The translations under genes and the position numbers were made by a program. From contig JAUNCT010000005.1 of the NCBI GenBank assembly GCA_030526425.1, forward strand, positions 1 through 64,000: a stretch of DNA of 64,000 nt. Direction: 5' to 3'. Positions 1 to 7,960 of the stretch are shown one piece after another. The stretch comes from Clostridia bacterium. Its GTDB lineage: Bacteria; Bacillota; Clostridia; Christensenellales; CAG-138. Under the pieces are notes generated by a model. The model had not been told where the DNA came from and ran no database searches. It saw nothing but the letters and a program-made list of their open reading frames with translations. The number at the start of each line of letters is the position of its first letter. Positions within the stretch are counted from its first letter, which is position 1.

Positions 1-22
1 AGGGCTATGCCCGCATAGGAAA

Positions 23-49
23 AACCACCGGCTTGGCCGGTGGTTGTTT
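23..49. terminator. Intrinsic terminator hairpin
   Basis: A perfect 10-bp stem (AACCACCGGC with GCCGGTGGTT, loop TTG) is followed by GTTT on the plus strand and by five T on the minus strand. It probably ends a plus-strand gene lying left of the window. Confidence 0.7.
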
Positions 50-92
50 ACTTGTCCTCCGTTTTAGGCATGAAACCGATACGCGACGGGTA

Positions 93-120
93 TTGGACAG
101 AGCGAAAGAAAATATATAAT
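93..120 (+). promoter_or_regulatory. Predicted promoter of dapF
   Basis: TTGGAC and TATAAT are separated by 16 bp, about 40 bp upstream of the dapF start. This is a sigma-A-like match read by eye. Confidence 0.6.
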
Positions 121-159
121 ATGTGAGCATCCAAAGAACGGACCGAAAGGGGTGCGCGC

Positions 160-993
160 ATGAATTTCACCAAGATGCATGGCTGTGGCAACGATTATAT
201 CTATGTGGACCTTGCGGAAAACCCCGTTGCCGACCCCGCGGCGCTGTCGCGGCGCCTGAGCGACCGCCATTGCGGTATCGGCGGGGACGGCGTGATCACG
301 ATCGGTCCGTCGGAGATCGCGGATTTCCGCATGCGTATCTACAATGCGGACGGATCGGAAGCGGAGATGTGCGGCAACGGGATCCGCTGCGTGGGGAAAT
401 ACGTATACGACAAAGGTCTGACGCGAAAAACGGAACTTTCCGTGGAAACCGGTGCGGGGCTGCGGACCCTGCGGCTCGCGGTTGCGGAGGACAAGGTCGT
501 TTCCGTTACGGTGGATATGGGGGCGCCCGTCCTTACCGCGGAGGCGATCCCCGTCGTTGCGGAGGATTCCCCGGTGGTCGCTCTGCCCGTGACCGTTGCG
601 GGGGCGACGTACGCACTGACCTGTGTCTCGATGGGAAACCCGCACGGGGTGGTCTTCACAGACGATCCCGGTAAGGTCGACTTGCCTGTGACGGGGCGCG
701 CGCTCGAAACGGCGCCGGTGTTTCCGCACCGGGCGAACATCGAATTCGTCCGCGTGATCTCCCGTAATGAGATCGCGCTGCGGGTGTGGGAACGCGGTTC
801 CGGGGAGACCATGGCCTGTGGTACGGGGGCGTGCGCGGCGGTGATGGCGTGCATCCTCAACGGTTTTACGGACGATGAGGTGCTCGTGCACTTGTTGGGA
901 GGAGACCTTTCCGTGCGGTACGACCGCGAGACGGAGCATGTATTTTTGACCGGAGGTGCGACCGAGGTCTTTACGGGCAGCGTCGCATCATGA
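160..993 (+). CDS. dapF: Diaminopimelate epimerase
   Basis: Converts LL-2,6-diaminopimelate to the meso form in the cytoplasm, for lysine and peptidoglycan synthesis. The 277-residue length is typical of DapF. The N-terminal signature MHGCGNDYIYVD is intact. The two catalytic cysteines of this cofactor-independent epimerase are visible as Cys71 in MCGNGIRC and Cys220 in MACGTGAC. The start is supported by an AAAGGGG-like site just upstream. The gene stands alone, with its own promoter and a terminator directly downstream. Identity is clear. The gene implies that this organism makes a meso-DAP pathway intermediate and probably a DAP-type cell wall. Confidence 0.96.
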   Translation: MNFTKMHGCGNDYIYVDLAENPVADPAALSRRLSDRHCGIGGDGVITIGPSEIADFRMRIYNADGSEAEMCGNGIRCVGKYVYDKGLTRKTELSVETGAGLRTLRLAVAEDKVVSVTVDMGAPVLTAEAIPVVAEDSPVVALPVTVAGATYALTCVSMGNPHGVVFTDDPGKVDLPVTGRALETAPVFPHRANIEFVRVISRNEIALRVWERGSGETMACGTGACAAVMACILNGFTDDEVLVHLLGGDLSVRYDRETEHVFLTGGATEVFTGSVAS

Positions 994-1010
994 CGCCGGA
1001 TACTTTCAAT

Positions 1011-1035
1011 GGGGGCTGCGGAGCCCCCGTTTTTT
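1011..1035 (+). terminator. Terminator of dapF
   Basis: GGGGGCT pairs with AGCCCCC around a GCGG loop, followed by G and six T. Confidence 0.9.
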
Positions 1036-1159
1036 ATGTACACTTGGGCGGGCGTGTGAACAAACGGGGAAACAAGCGTCCGAAAGCGTCGGGCGACCTT
1101 TTGCGGTGATATAATCGTGAAAGCGAAACAAAGGGACGATTCCCAACGGAGGCAAAGAT

Positions 1160-1513
1160 ATGTGGTTTTTGATCGGATTACTTGCGGCACCGGCGCTGTT
1201 CGCGTGCGGAGCGCGGCTTGCGGTGGAAACGGGTTTTCACACCGAAAGAAATGCGGGAACGGCGGTGCCGGAGAGCGCCTCCGCGGCGTGGGACGGCGAG
1301 TCTCGGGAAACGGAACTCACCTGTTTTGCGGAAAGCCTCGATGAGGCGGAAGAGATCGCCGCGATCCACGGGATCCGGTTGGTGCGCTTTGAAGGCGACA
1401 CGAAGACCGCGTACTTTCGTGCCGGTGATACCGGGGATGCGGAGTGCATTTGCCCCGGGGCGGGGAGCGGAAGAACGCTCCTGAAGTTTTGGAAAACAGT
1501 GAAAGACCGGTGA
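1160..1513 (+). CDS. Small membrane-anchored or secreted protein, unknown function
   Basis: A 117-residue protein not recognised as any family. Residues 1-17 form a hydrophobic segment (MWFLIGLLAAPALFACG) that could be a signal anchor. LFAC resembles a lipobox but lacks the usual basic N-terminus. The rest is soluble and acidic, with three further cysteines (one in TCFAE, two in ECIC) and a basic end. A good GGAGG site lies 7 bp before the ATG. It is monocistronic, with a terminator whose stem overlaps the stop codon. The gene is probably real because start, spacing and terminator all agree. Confidence 0.6.
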   Translation: MWFLIGLLAAPALFACGARLAVETGFHTERNAGTAVPESASAAWDGESRETELTCFAESLDEAEEIAAIHGIRLVRFEGDTKTAYFRAGDTGDAECICPGAGSGRTLLKFWKTVKDR

Positions 1514-1529
1514 GCGCCCGGTCTTTTTT
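1502..1529 (+). terminator. Terminator overlapping a stop codon
   Basis: AAAGACCGG pairs with CCGGTCTTT, followed by a T run. The TGA stop of the preceding gene lies in the loop. Confidence 0.85.
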
Positions 1530-1559
1530 GTTTCCGTGTTTCCGGAAAACGTCCCATGA

Positions 1560-1589
1560 TTGACAAAGTTTTATCGACGGTGATACATT
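1560..1589 (+). promoter_or_regulatory. Predicted promoter
   Basis: TTGACA and TACATT are separated by 18 bp (or ATACAT at 17 bp), upstream of the secreted protein gene at 1626. Confidence 0.5.
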
Positions 1590-1625
1590 GTTATCAAAAT
1601 AAGCATATCGAGGAGGAAACACAAC

Positions 1626-2729
1626 ATGAAAAAGATCGTTGCGCTGTTGCTGGCGGTGGTTCTGCTGGTGCCCGCGTGCATCGGCTTCGCGGCGGAAATG
1701 ACCGAGGCCGAGCTGGATGCCTGGGCGCTGTCCCACGGCTATGTGAAGGCGGATGTGCTGACCGGTGCCACGGCGGACGCCGTCACTTCGGCGACCGAGA
1801 AGAAGGCCGGTGGCGTGAATTTCGGTGCCATCGAATGGACGCCCGAACTGCAGAAGACCGCCATCAAGGAGTTCCTGAAGGGCGGTTATTACCTCGGCGA
1901 TGCATCGTTCGCGCAGGACGAGACCGGTTGGAATTACCGCGAGATGTATCAGATGGCGACCGTGTACAACAACATGCCGAACAACACGAACCTCGAGCTG
2001 GTCCTCGATGCGGACAGCATGTGTCTGCTGGGCGTTTCCGAAGCGGGTACGGCGAAGACCCTGCACTTCCAAAAGAATCCCGCGGTGTCCGTTTCCTGGT
2101 GCCGCCAGCTGCGTCCGCAGGAAGAGGAAGTCTATAACTACTACTGCTCCTACGGCGTGCAGTTCGATGGTGTCGTGCGCATCTTCACGCCCGCGGACCT
2201 TGAGACCGAGGAAGGTAAAGCAAAGCTGCTGAACCTGTTCGACAAGTACTATCCGACCCTCGCGACCAGCTGGATGGGCTATGCCGCGACGTTTGCGGGC
2301 ATGACCGACGCGGCGGAGATCACCGCGGCGAAGCTCGGTTACATCGAAAAGCAGCTGACCGGCGGTGCAATGGTCATTTACGAGGTCGTTCCGACCCGCA
2401 TCGTTGTCACCGCGCCCTTCCTCATCAACATGAGCCCCTCCATGACGAACGGCTACCGTTTCGTGACCGCACAGGAAGGCGAGAAGAAGTACGCGTACGA
2501 TCTGCTGCTGAATGAATCCTTCCTCGATGCGCTTGTTGCGTACAAGGCAGAGTACATCGCATCCGAAGAAGGCAAGGCGGCGGTCGAAGCTTACTATACC
2601 ACCGGAATGTACCCGATGCTCGACGGTATGTGCGCACAGTACGGCATGCCCACGAGCCTCGAACTGGCCCTGATGCCCAACACGGCGGCAGGTCTCAAGA
2701 CGCAGACCACCTGGACCCCCGCGGCGTAA
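1626..2729 (+). CDS. Secreted protein with a flavin split-barrel-like (PNPOx-like) region
   Basis: A 367-residue exported protein. Residues 1-22 are a classic signal peptide (MKKIVALLLAVVLLVPAC, then FAAE). Residues 39-55 carry LTGATADAVTSAT, reminiscent of the FMN-attachment motif of FMN-binding domains. Roughly residues 100-200 (for example MCLLGVSEAGTAKTLHFQ followed by VSVSWCRQL) resemble the pyridoxamine 5-phosphate oxidase-like flavin-binding fold. The C-terminal third is unassigned. It has a GAGGAGG site, its own promoter and a strong terminator, so it is monocistronic. An extracytoplasmic flavin or redox role is inference; the fold assignment is tentative. Confidence 0.6.
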   Translation: MKKIVALLLAVVLLVPACIGFAAEMTEAELDAWALSHGYVKADVLTGATADAVTSATEKKAGGVNFGAIEWTPELQKTAIKEFLKGGYYLGDASFAQDETGWNYREMYQMATVYNNMPNNTNLELVLDADSMCLLGVSEAGTAKTLHFQKNPAVSVSWCRQLRPQEEEVYNYYCSYGVQFDGVVRIFTPADLETEEGKAKLLNLFDKYYPTLATSWMGYAATFAGMTDAAEITAAKLGYIEKQLTGGAMVIYEVVPTRIVVTAPFLINMSPSMTNGYRFVTAQEGEKKYAYDLLLNESFLDALVAYKAEYIASEEGKAAVEAYYTTGMYPMLDGMCAQYGMPTSLELALMPNTAAGLKTQTTWTPAA

Positions 2730-2770
2730 GGCGCGGACTCCGTTGTGGGAGACCGTTTGAAAAAGAGCGG

Positions 2771-2810
2771 AAAAGAGCACGGTTTCAACAAAGAAACCGT
2801 GCTCTTTTTT
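2771..2810. terminator. Bidirectional terminator
   Basis: A long perfect stem (AAAAGAGCACGGTTTC with its complement) is flanked by A and T runs, between convergent genes ending at 2729 and 2834. Confidence 0.92.
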
Positions 2811-2833
2811 CATCATGAAAGGCATTCCGGGCG

Positions 2834-3967
2834 TCAGTATTCTTCGAGGAACGAGTGCGGAACACCCTCTTTGTCTTTGTAACGGATAACGGTCGCGAGG
2901 TTCACGTTCATGACCGATTTGTAGATGTTGCTCTCGACCATGGGGTTGATCTGCTTCAGGTTCGCGATGAGCTGTTTGATCTCCATGCGCTTGGAAGCAC
3001 TGCTGCCGTCTTCGCGGCACGAAGTGCAGGTTTCCGTAAAGCGGCACGCGCACTGCAGAAAATGCAGGTCCATTTGATCGCGCCAGCGCTTGATGTCCTT
3101 TTCGCGGACCAGGTACATCGGGCGGATGAGCTCCATCCCCTCGAAATTCGTGCTGCGCAGCTTCGGCATCATGGTCTGCACCTGCCCGCCGTACAGCATG
3201 CCCATGAGGATGGTTTCGATCACATCATCGTAATGGTGGCCGAGCGCGATCTTGTTGCAACCGAGCGCTTTGGCTTTGCTGTACAGGTACCCGCGGCGCA
3301 TCCGCGCGCAAAGGTAGCAGGGGGATTTTTCGATGCCGTACACCGTGTCGAAGATGGTCGATTCGAAGATCGTCACCGGGATGCCGAGCAACTCCGCGTT
3401 GCGTTCGATCGCCCTGTGGTTCGCGGGGCTGTAGCCGGGGTCCATCACGAGAAACACGAGTTCGAACGGAAATTTGTTGTGCCGCTTCAGCTGCTGGAAC
3501 AGTTTCGCGAGCAGCATCGAATCCTTTCCGCCGGAGATGCACACTGCGATCTTGTCGCCGGGGCAAACCATGTCGAATTCGTTGATCGCCTTGACGAACG
3601 GCGTGAACAGGCACTTCGAAAACTGTTTGGAAAGGCTCTTTTCGACTTCCTTCCGCTTGTCGGGATCGGGATGCGCGAAGCGGTATTCGAGCCAGGCGGC
3701 GTACCCGCCGGCAAGGGAGACCGCATCATAGCCGAGAAGGCGCATTTTTTCCGCAATGGCGGGGCTAACGGAACCGTCCTTATCGCAGAGGATGTAGCGG
3801 CATTCGCGTGCAAGAGAAGCGTTTTCCGCTTCATCGTACAACGCCGGTTTCGATACCGCTCCGGGGATCGTACCGTATTCGAAGGAGACCGCATCGCGGA
3901 TATCGGTGAGAACGGCGCCGGAAGCAAACGCCTCGGGCAAGCGGTCAACGGGAAGGCTGTGTTCCAT
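2834..3967 (-). CDS. Rhodanese-TtcA-like tRNA thiolation fusion protein
   Basis: A 377-residue fusion. Residues 1-100 are a rhodanese-like domain with a candidate active Cys61 in ILCDKDGS and the closing GGYAAWLEY motif. Residues about 130-377 are a TtcA-type adenine-nucleotide alpha-hydrolase with the PP-loop SGGKDS (145-150), the Cys pair PCYLC (217-220) and GHHYDDVIET. A later cysteine cluster (QCACRF...TCTSC) suits Fe-S binding and zinc. TtcA makes 2-thiocytidine in tRNA. The fused rhodanese could carry the persulfide sulfur, which is inference. AGGAG lies 7 bp before the ATG. The exact tRNA target is unknown, and a TtuA/TtcA-like sulfurtransferase with another substrate is possible. Confidence 0.85.
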   Translation of the reverse strand: MEHSLPVDRLPEAFASGAVLTDIRDAVSFEYGTIPGAVSKPALYDEAENASLARECRYILCDKDGSVSPAIAEKMRLLGYDAVSLAGGYAAWLEYRFAHPDPDKRKEVEKSLSKQFSKCLFTPFVKAINEFDMVCPGDKIAVCISGGKDSMLLAKLFQQLKRHNKFPFELVFLVMDPGYSPANHRAIERNAELLGIPVTIFESTIFDTVYGIEKSPCYLCARMRRGYLYSKAKALGCNKIALGHHYDDVIETILMGMLYGGQVQTMMPKLRSTNFEGMELIRPMYLVREKDIKRWRDQMDLHFLQCACRFTETCTSCREDGSSASKRMEIKQLIANLKQINPMVESNIYKSVMNVNLATVIRYKDKEGVPHSFLEEY

Positions 3968-4088
3968 GGGGACGCTCCTGTTGTGTTTGTTGAATTCTTG
4001 TATTGTAACACAAACCGGGTACCGGGAGGGAGACCCGTTCGCGGTTCCGCAACCGAAAGCAGGAGTGGGGACTGCCGAAAAAACACCG

Positions 4089-4126
4089 AAGCCGGGCGGG
4101 GCTTGCGCCCCGTCCGGCTTTCTTAT
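4089..4126 (-). terminator. Hairpin downstream of the Ig-like protein gene
   Basis: AAGCCGGGCGGGGC pairs with GCCCCGTCCGGCTT. On the minus strand a T-rich stretch follows about 8 bases later, so termination is plausible but not ideal. Confidence 0.5.
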
Positions 4127-4156
4127 TGCAAGATGTTTTGTTGGTGTGGTACGAAC

Positions 4157-7100
4157 TCAGCTGATCTGGGCGAAAGCGGAGCTGACGTAGCCCTGCTGGC
4201 CGTTGAAGTTGATGATGTACCAGTCACCGCTCATGCCGAGCAGCGAGTAGGTGGAACCTGCGGATGCATGACCGAGGCTGGAGGTCGAGGTGGACGGTCC
4301 CTTGCGCACGTAGATGTAGCGCTGGCAGTTGACAATGGTCAGCTTGGTGGCGATGATCGTCGTCTGGTTGTTTGCCTGTTCGGACTCGCTGGAGTCGACC
4401 GTGTAGGCCTTGTCACTGACCTTCAGGTAATCCTTGTAGATGTAACCGACCTTCGAGGAGGAGTACTGGATCTTGTACCACTTGCCGTCGGAGGACTTGC
4501 CGAGGACCTTGTAGGTCTTGCCCTTCGGTGCGGAACCGATGACCGCGCCGCTCGTGGAGCCGGTCTTGCGGACGTTGACGGACTTGGAGCAGTTGTACAC
4601 CGTGCCGTAACCGTTCAGGCTGGAAACGACGCTGACGCTGCAGTGCGTGGTAACGCCGTCAACCTCTGCGGTGATGACCGCGTCGCCGGTCTTCAGACCT
4701 TTGATCTGACCGTCATCGCCAACGGAAACGACGGAGGGATCGGAGGAGGTCCATTCGACGTCTTCCGCACGCGCGGTCGCGTTGTCCGGCGTCATCGTGA
4801 CGGTGAGGGTCGTGGCATCGCCCTTGAGCAACTCAAGAGAGGTGTGGTTCGGCGTGAGCTTCGTGACGGAGGTCTTCGGCGAAACGGTGACATAGCAGTC
4901 CGCATAGCGGTGCGTGTAGTCCATCGTGGTCGCGGAGATCAGGCAGGTACCTGCGCCGACGGCCTTGACTTCACCGTCCTCGCTGACGGTCGCGACCGCA
5001 GCATCGCTGGTGGTCCAGGTCACGTTCTTGTTGGAAGCGTTCGTCGGATAGACCATCGCAACGAGGGTCTCCTTGGTGCCCTGAACGAGCTCCAGCATCG
5101 CCTTGTTCAGAACGACGCTCTGACTCGGGACCTTGGGACCTTTGACGGTGACGACGAGCTCAGCGCTCTTGGTCACGGTCTTGTAGGAGAAGTCGACCTT
5201 GACCTTATAGGTGCCGACATGGTTCTTGGTGAACGTCTCGGGGCAATCGATGGTGTAAGCGGAGACTTCTTCCTTCGAACCGTTGGTGTAGTACGCGGTC
5301 ACGACCATGCCCGTCGTATCGAGGGCTTCGCCGATCTCGTAATCGACCTTCTTCGGCGCGGTGGTGATGACGATCTTCGAGAGGACGCGCTCGCTGATAT
5401 AGAGTGCGGTGCCGGCGTTGCCGAGCTTACCGGTGCTCTTCACATAGGCGCGGTCGAAGGTGACATCGTGGTACTGACCGTCGGTGCCGAGGAAGTTGTA
5501 ACGCGCGTAGGCGTAATCATCCGTCGGTTTCAGCGGACGGTTGACGGAGTAATCTTCGTCTTTCCACTGTGCGGGGGTGTTGCCGATCTTCTTGGTGCGG
5601 ATCTTGTAGGTGAAGCCTTCGGTGACGGTTTTCTTCTGACCCCAGAAGTTTGTGAGAACGAGTTGCAGACCCGCGGGGGAGATCTTCTCGCCTTCGGAGT
5701 AGGAAGTCTTCGAGAAGCGGTTGCTGACCCAAATCGGCGCGGTGGTCTTGTGTGCGGCATCGTATTCATGCTCGTAAACCATCGGCTCCGCAACATAGGA
5801 GACGGCGTTGGACTTGGTGAAGCTGCCGCTCTTGGAGTCGGTGAACACGATCTGCTCGGAGCCGGAAGCACCGTCTTCGAACTTGACGTTCGGGATGCTG
5901 ACGTTGCTCAGCTTGGGATCGGTAGAACTCGAGATGGTGAAGTCCTCGCCGTACTTCTTGTCGACATACTTGACGCTGATGGTGACGCCGAGCTTGTCGA
6001 TGGAGCGGAGGAGGTCCTCACGGAAAGTCTCGCCGTTGAAGAAACGCGGTGCGCCGTTGACGGACACGGAGTCGATGACGGACAGACCGCTGATGGTCAC
6101 GTTGTAATACAGCGCGTTGCTGGTGAGCGGGTCGGTGAAGCTGAAGGTGATTTCGTTGTTGTTGGTGCCGAACGCCAGCTTCTTGTTCTGCGTCCACTTG
6201 ATGCGCTCATGACCCCAATCGGTCGCGGCGGCGATGTCGGTGCCGGCCTTCTGACCGGTAATGGCGCTGGTGCGGTAGGTGACGGTGTAGGTGAGACCGG
6301 GCATTTCAACGGGATCGAAGATCTCGCCGGCGTAGTTTTTGGTTACGGTGCCTTCGACCTTGAACTCCTGAATGGGTTCGAGAACGGTCACGGGAGCGGT
6401 CTTGACGACATAATCCTTTCCGGTCTTGGGGTCACTGTAACGGAAGGTGTAGACCTGCTCACCGGCTTTGTTGAAGTTCTTGGTGGCGGGCTCCATCGTG
6501 CACACATCGAAGTAGTAGTTGCCGTCGGCATCCTTTTCGCTGCCGGCGAACTCGACTTTGAACACGGGCTTGTCGCTGCTGTCGCGCATCGGATCGCCGA
6601 CGAGGATGTCACCGGAGACCGTGAGCGTTGCGGTCAGCTCGGGAAGAGCTTCGACTTCGACGGTGAACGATTTGCTGATGGCGGTGGCGTTTGCGGAATC
6701 CTGATAGGTCACCGTAACGGCGATGGAGCCGTCGGTCGTGAACTCCGTGGGGGACACAGTGCAGTCGGCGGTAACGTCTTTTTCACTGCCGTCCGCAAAG
6801 GTCGCGGTCGCGGTGAACTGGGGCTTGTCGCCAACGTACGCATCGGTCTTGGTGGCGCTCAGCGTGAGGTTCGTGCACTTGTCCACAACGGCTGCGGTGA
6901 AGCTTTCGGTCAGGGTCACGCCGTCTTCTTCATAAGCGACGTTGACGACCTGATTGCCGAGGGAGGTGTAAAAATCGGGAGTGAAGGTGCAACGCTCGGT
7001 GATGTCCTGATCGGCGCGGCCGTCGGCGTACTGCGCGGTGACGCGGATGCCTTCGTTGGTCGCATCGTCGATGTATGCTTCATCGGGCGCGCCTTCGACA

Positions 7101-7690
7101 ACGAGAGCCGAAAGGCTGGCTGCGACGTTGACGTCGACCGTGCAGGTCTTCGTCGTACCGCCGAGCTCAAACGAAGCGGTGATGCTTACCGTACCGGCGC
7201 CGGAGAAGGTCTGATCGCCGTATTCCGGAACGACCTCGATGTTCTTGCCGTCGACTTCCGCGAAGAAGCGGACGCCGGCAAGCGCTTCGGAAGCGGTGTG
7301 TCCGGTGTAGCCGGTCACGGCGGCGATGTCCGAAGTGAGCGCGGTGAGCTTACCGGTGAAGGAGATGGGAAGATCGACGACTTCGGTGTACTTCGGAGTC
7401 TCGGTCAGGGTCTCGACCGTGGCTTTCACCGTCTGGGTGGCCTCGATCATGCCATCGGGCAAGGTGAGGGTCTCGTTGGACAGCGTGGTCGTGGTGGCGA
7501 CCTTCGTGCCGTCCTTCGTGAGGGTGATGACCAGGTCCGAAGTGGCTACGGTGTCACCGGCCTTCCAGACCTTTGCGGGGTCCGCGAGGCTGACGGACAG
7601 ATCGTAAACCGGATCGTCGGCCAGGGCGATCGCCGGCACCAGTGCCAATACGAGCACGAATGCCAGCAGGAGTGTGGTGATGCGTTTCAT
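4157..7690 (-). CDS. Large secreted Ig-like (BIG) and bacterial SH3 repeat protein
   Basis: A secreted protein of about 1177 residues. The start is the ATG at 7690 (MKRITTLLLAFVLVLAL), a clear signal peptide behind an AAAGGATG site; an upstream in-frame ATG has no ribosome-binding site. The N-terminal two thirds are many divergent Ig-like modules. A bacterial Ig group 3 module (KVDYEIGEALDTTGM...) is followed by two BIG2 modules with the TWTTSDAAVATVSEDG and EWTSSDPSVVSVGDDG signatures. The end carries two SH3-type repeats (SVNVRKTGSTSGAVIG and YIYVRKGPSTS) that usually bind cell wall. No sortase motif is seen, so wall attachment would be through SH3. Likely a surface adhesin or scaffold; the ligand is unknown. 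Confidence 0.9.
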   Translation of the reverse strand: MKRITTLLLAFVLVLALVPAIALADDPVYDLSVSLADPAKVWKAGDTVATSDLVITLTKDGTKVATTTTLSNETLTLPDGMIEATQTVKATVETLTETPKYTEVVDLPISFTGKLTALTSDIAAVTGYTGHTASEALAGVRFFAEVDGKNIEVVPEYGDQTFSGAGTVSITASFELGGTTKTCTVDVNVAASLSALVVEGAPDEAYIDDATNEGIRVTAQYADGRADQDITERCTFTPDFYTSLGNQVVNVAYEEDGVTLTESFTAAVVDKCTNLTLSATKTDAYVGDKPQFTATATFADGSEKDVTADCTVSPTEFTTDGSIAVTVTYQDSANATAISKSFTVEVEALPELTATLTVSGDILVGDPMRDSSDKPVFKVEFAGSEKDADGNYYFDVCTMEPATKNFNKAGEQVYTFRYSDPKTGKDYVVKTAPVTVLEPIQEFKVEGTVTKNYAGEIFDPVEMPGLTYTVTYRTSAITGQKAGTDIAAATDWGHERIKWTQNKKLAFGTNNNEITFSFTDPLTSNALYYNVTISGLSVIDSVSVNGAPRFFNGETFREDLLRSIDKLGVTISVKYVDKKYGEDFTISSSTDPKLSNVSIPNVKFEDGASGSEQIVFTDSKSGSFTKSNAVSYVAEPMVYEHEYDAAHKTTAPIWVSNRFSKTSYSEGEKISPAGLQLVLTNFWGQKKTVTEGFTYKIRTKKIGNTPAQWKDEDYSVNRPLKPTDDYAYARYNFLGTDGQYHDVTFDRAYVKSTGKLGNAGTALYISERVLSKIVITTAPKKVDYEIGEALDTTGMVVTAYYTNGSKEEVSAYTIDCPETFTKNHVGTYKVKVDFSYKTVTKSAELVVTVKGPKVPSQSVVLNKAMLELVQGTKETLVAMVYPTNASNKNVTWTTSDAAVATVSEDGEVKAVGAGTCLISATTMDYTHRYADCYVTVSPKTSVTKLTPNHTSLELLKGDATTLTVTMTPDNATARAEDVEWTSSDPSVVSVGDDGQIKGLKTGDAVITAEVDGVTTHCSVSVVSSLNGYGTVYNCSKSVNVRKTGSTSGAVIGSAPKGKTYKVLGKSSDGKWYKIQYSSSKVGYIYKDYLKVSDKAYTVDSSESEQANNQTTIIATKLTIVNCQRYIYVRKGPSTSTSSLGHASAGSTYSLLGMSGDWYIINFNGQQGYVSSAFAQIS

Positions 7691-7798
7691 AACAAAACAT
7701 CCTTTCTGCAACGATATTATGCCCCACCCATACAGATAGAACATAATAGATTACTTTGAGTATAGCATTTCGCGGGAATGAAAAAAGTTAAGAAATTG

Positions 7799-7813
7799 TG
7801 TACAAACCGTACA
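7799..7813. promoter_or_regulatory. Short inverted repeat in a divergent intergenic region
   Basis: TGTAC and GTACA are separated by 5 bp, between the divergent surface-protein gene and the glycosidase operon. It could be an operator; nothing identifies a regulator. Confidence 0.3.
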
Positions 7814-7945
7814 TAATTTATGAACGGTGGCGCCGAAAAACAAATATAGTGGGGCAGGTGCGAAACCACCACAAAATAGCGACTTTCCATTCACGGAATA
7901 TTCACAGAACCGGGGCGGTACACTGTCCCTTGTGCGGGTGGGTAT

Positions 7946-7953
7946 GCTATACT
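7946..7953 (+). promoter_or_regulatory. Extended -10 promoter immediately before an ATG
   Basis: TGCTATACT ends 7 bp before the ATG at 7961, so transcription should begin at or next to the start codon. No Shine-Dalgarno sequence lies between them. Confidence 0.55.
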
Positions 7954-7960
7954 TGTTATC

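Noticed and set aside
2855..7759. A 1634-codon plus-strand open frame
   Set aside because: It runs antisense to the rhodanese-TtcA and Ig/SH3 genes; the translation is low in recognisable structure and arises from GC-rich codon bias.
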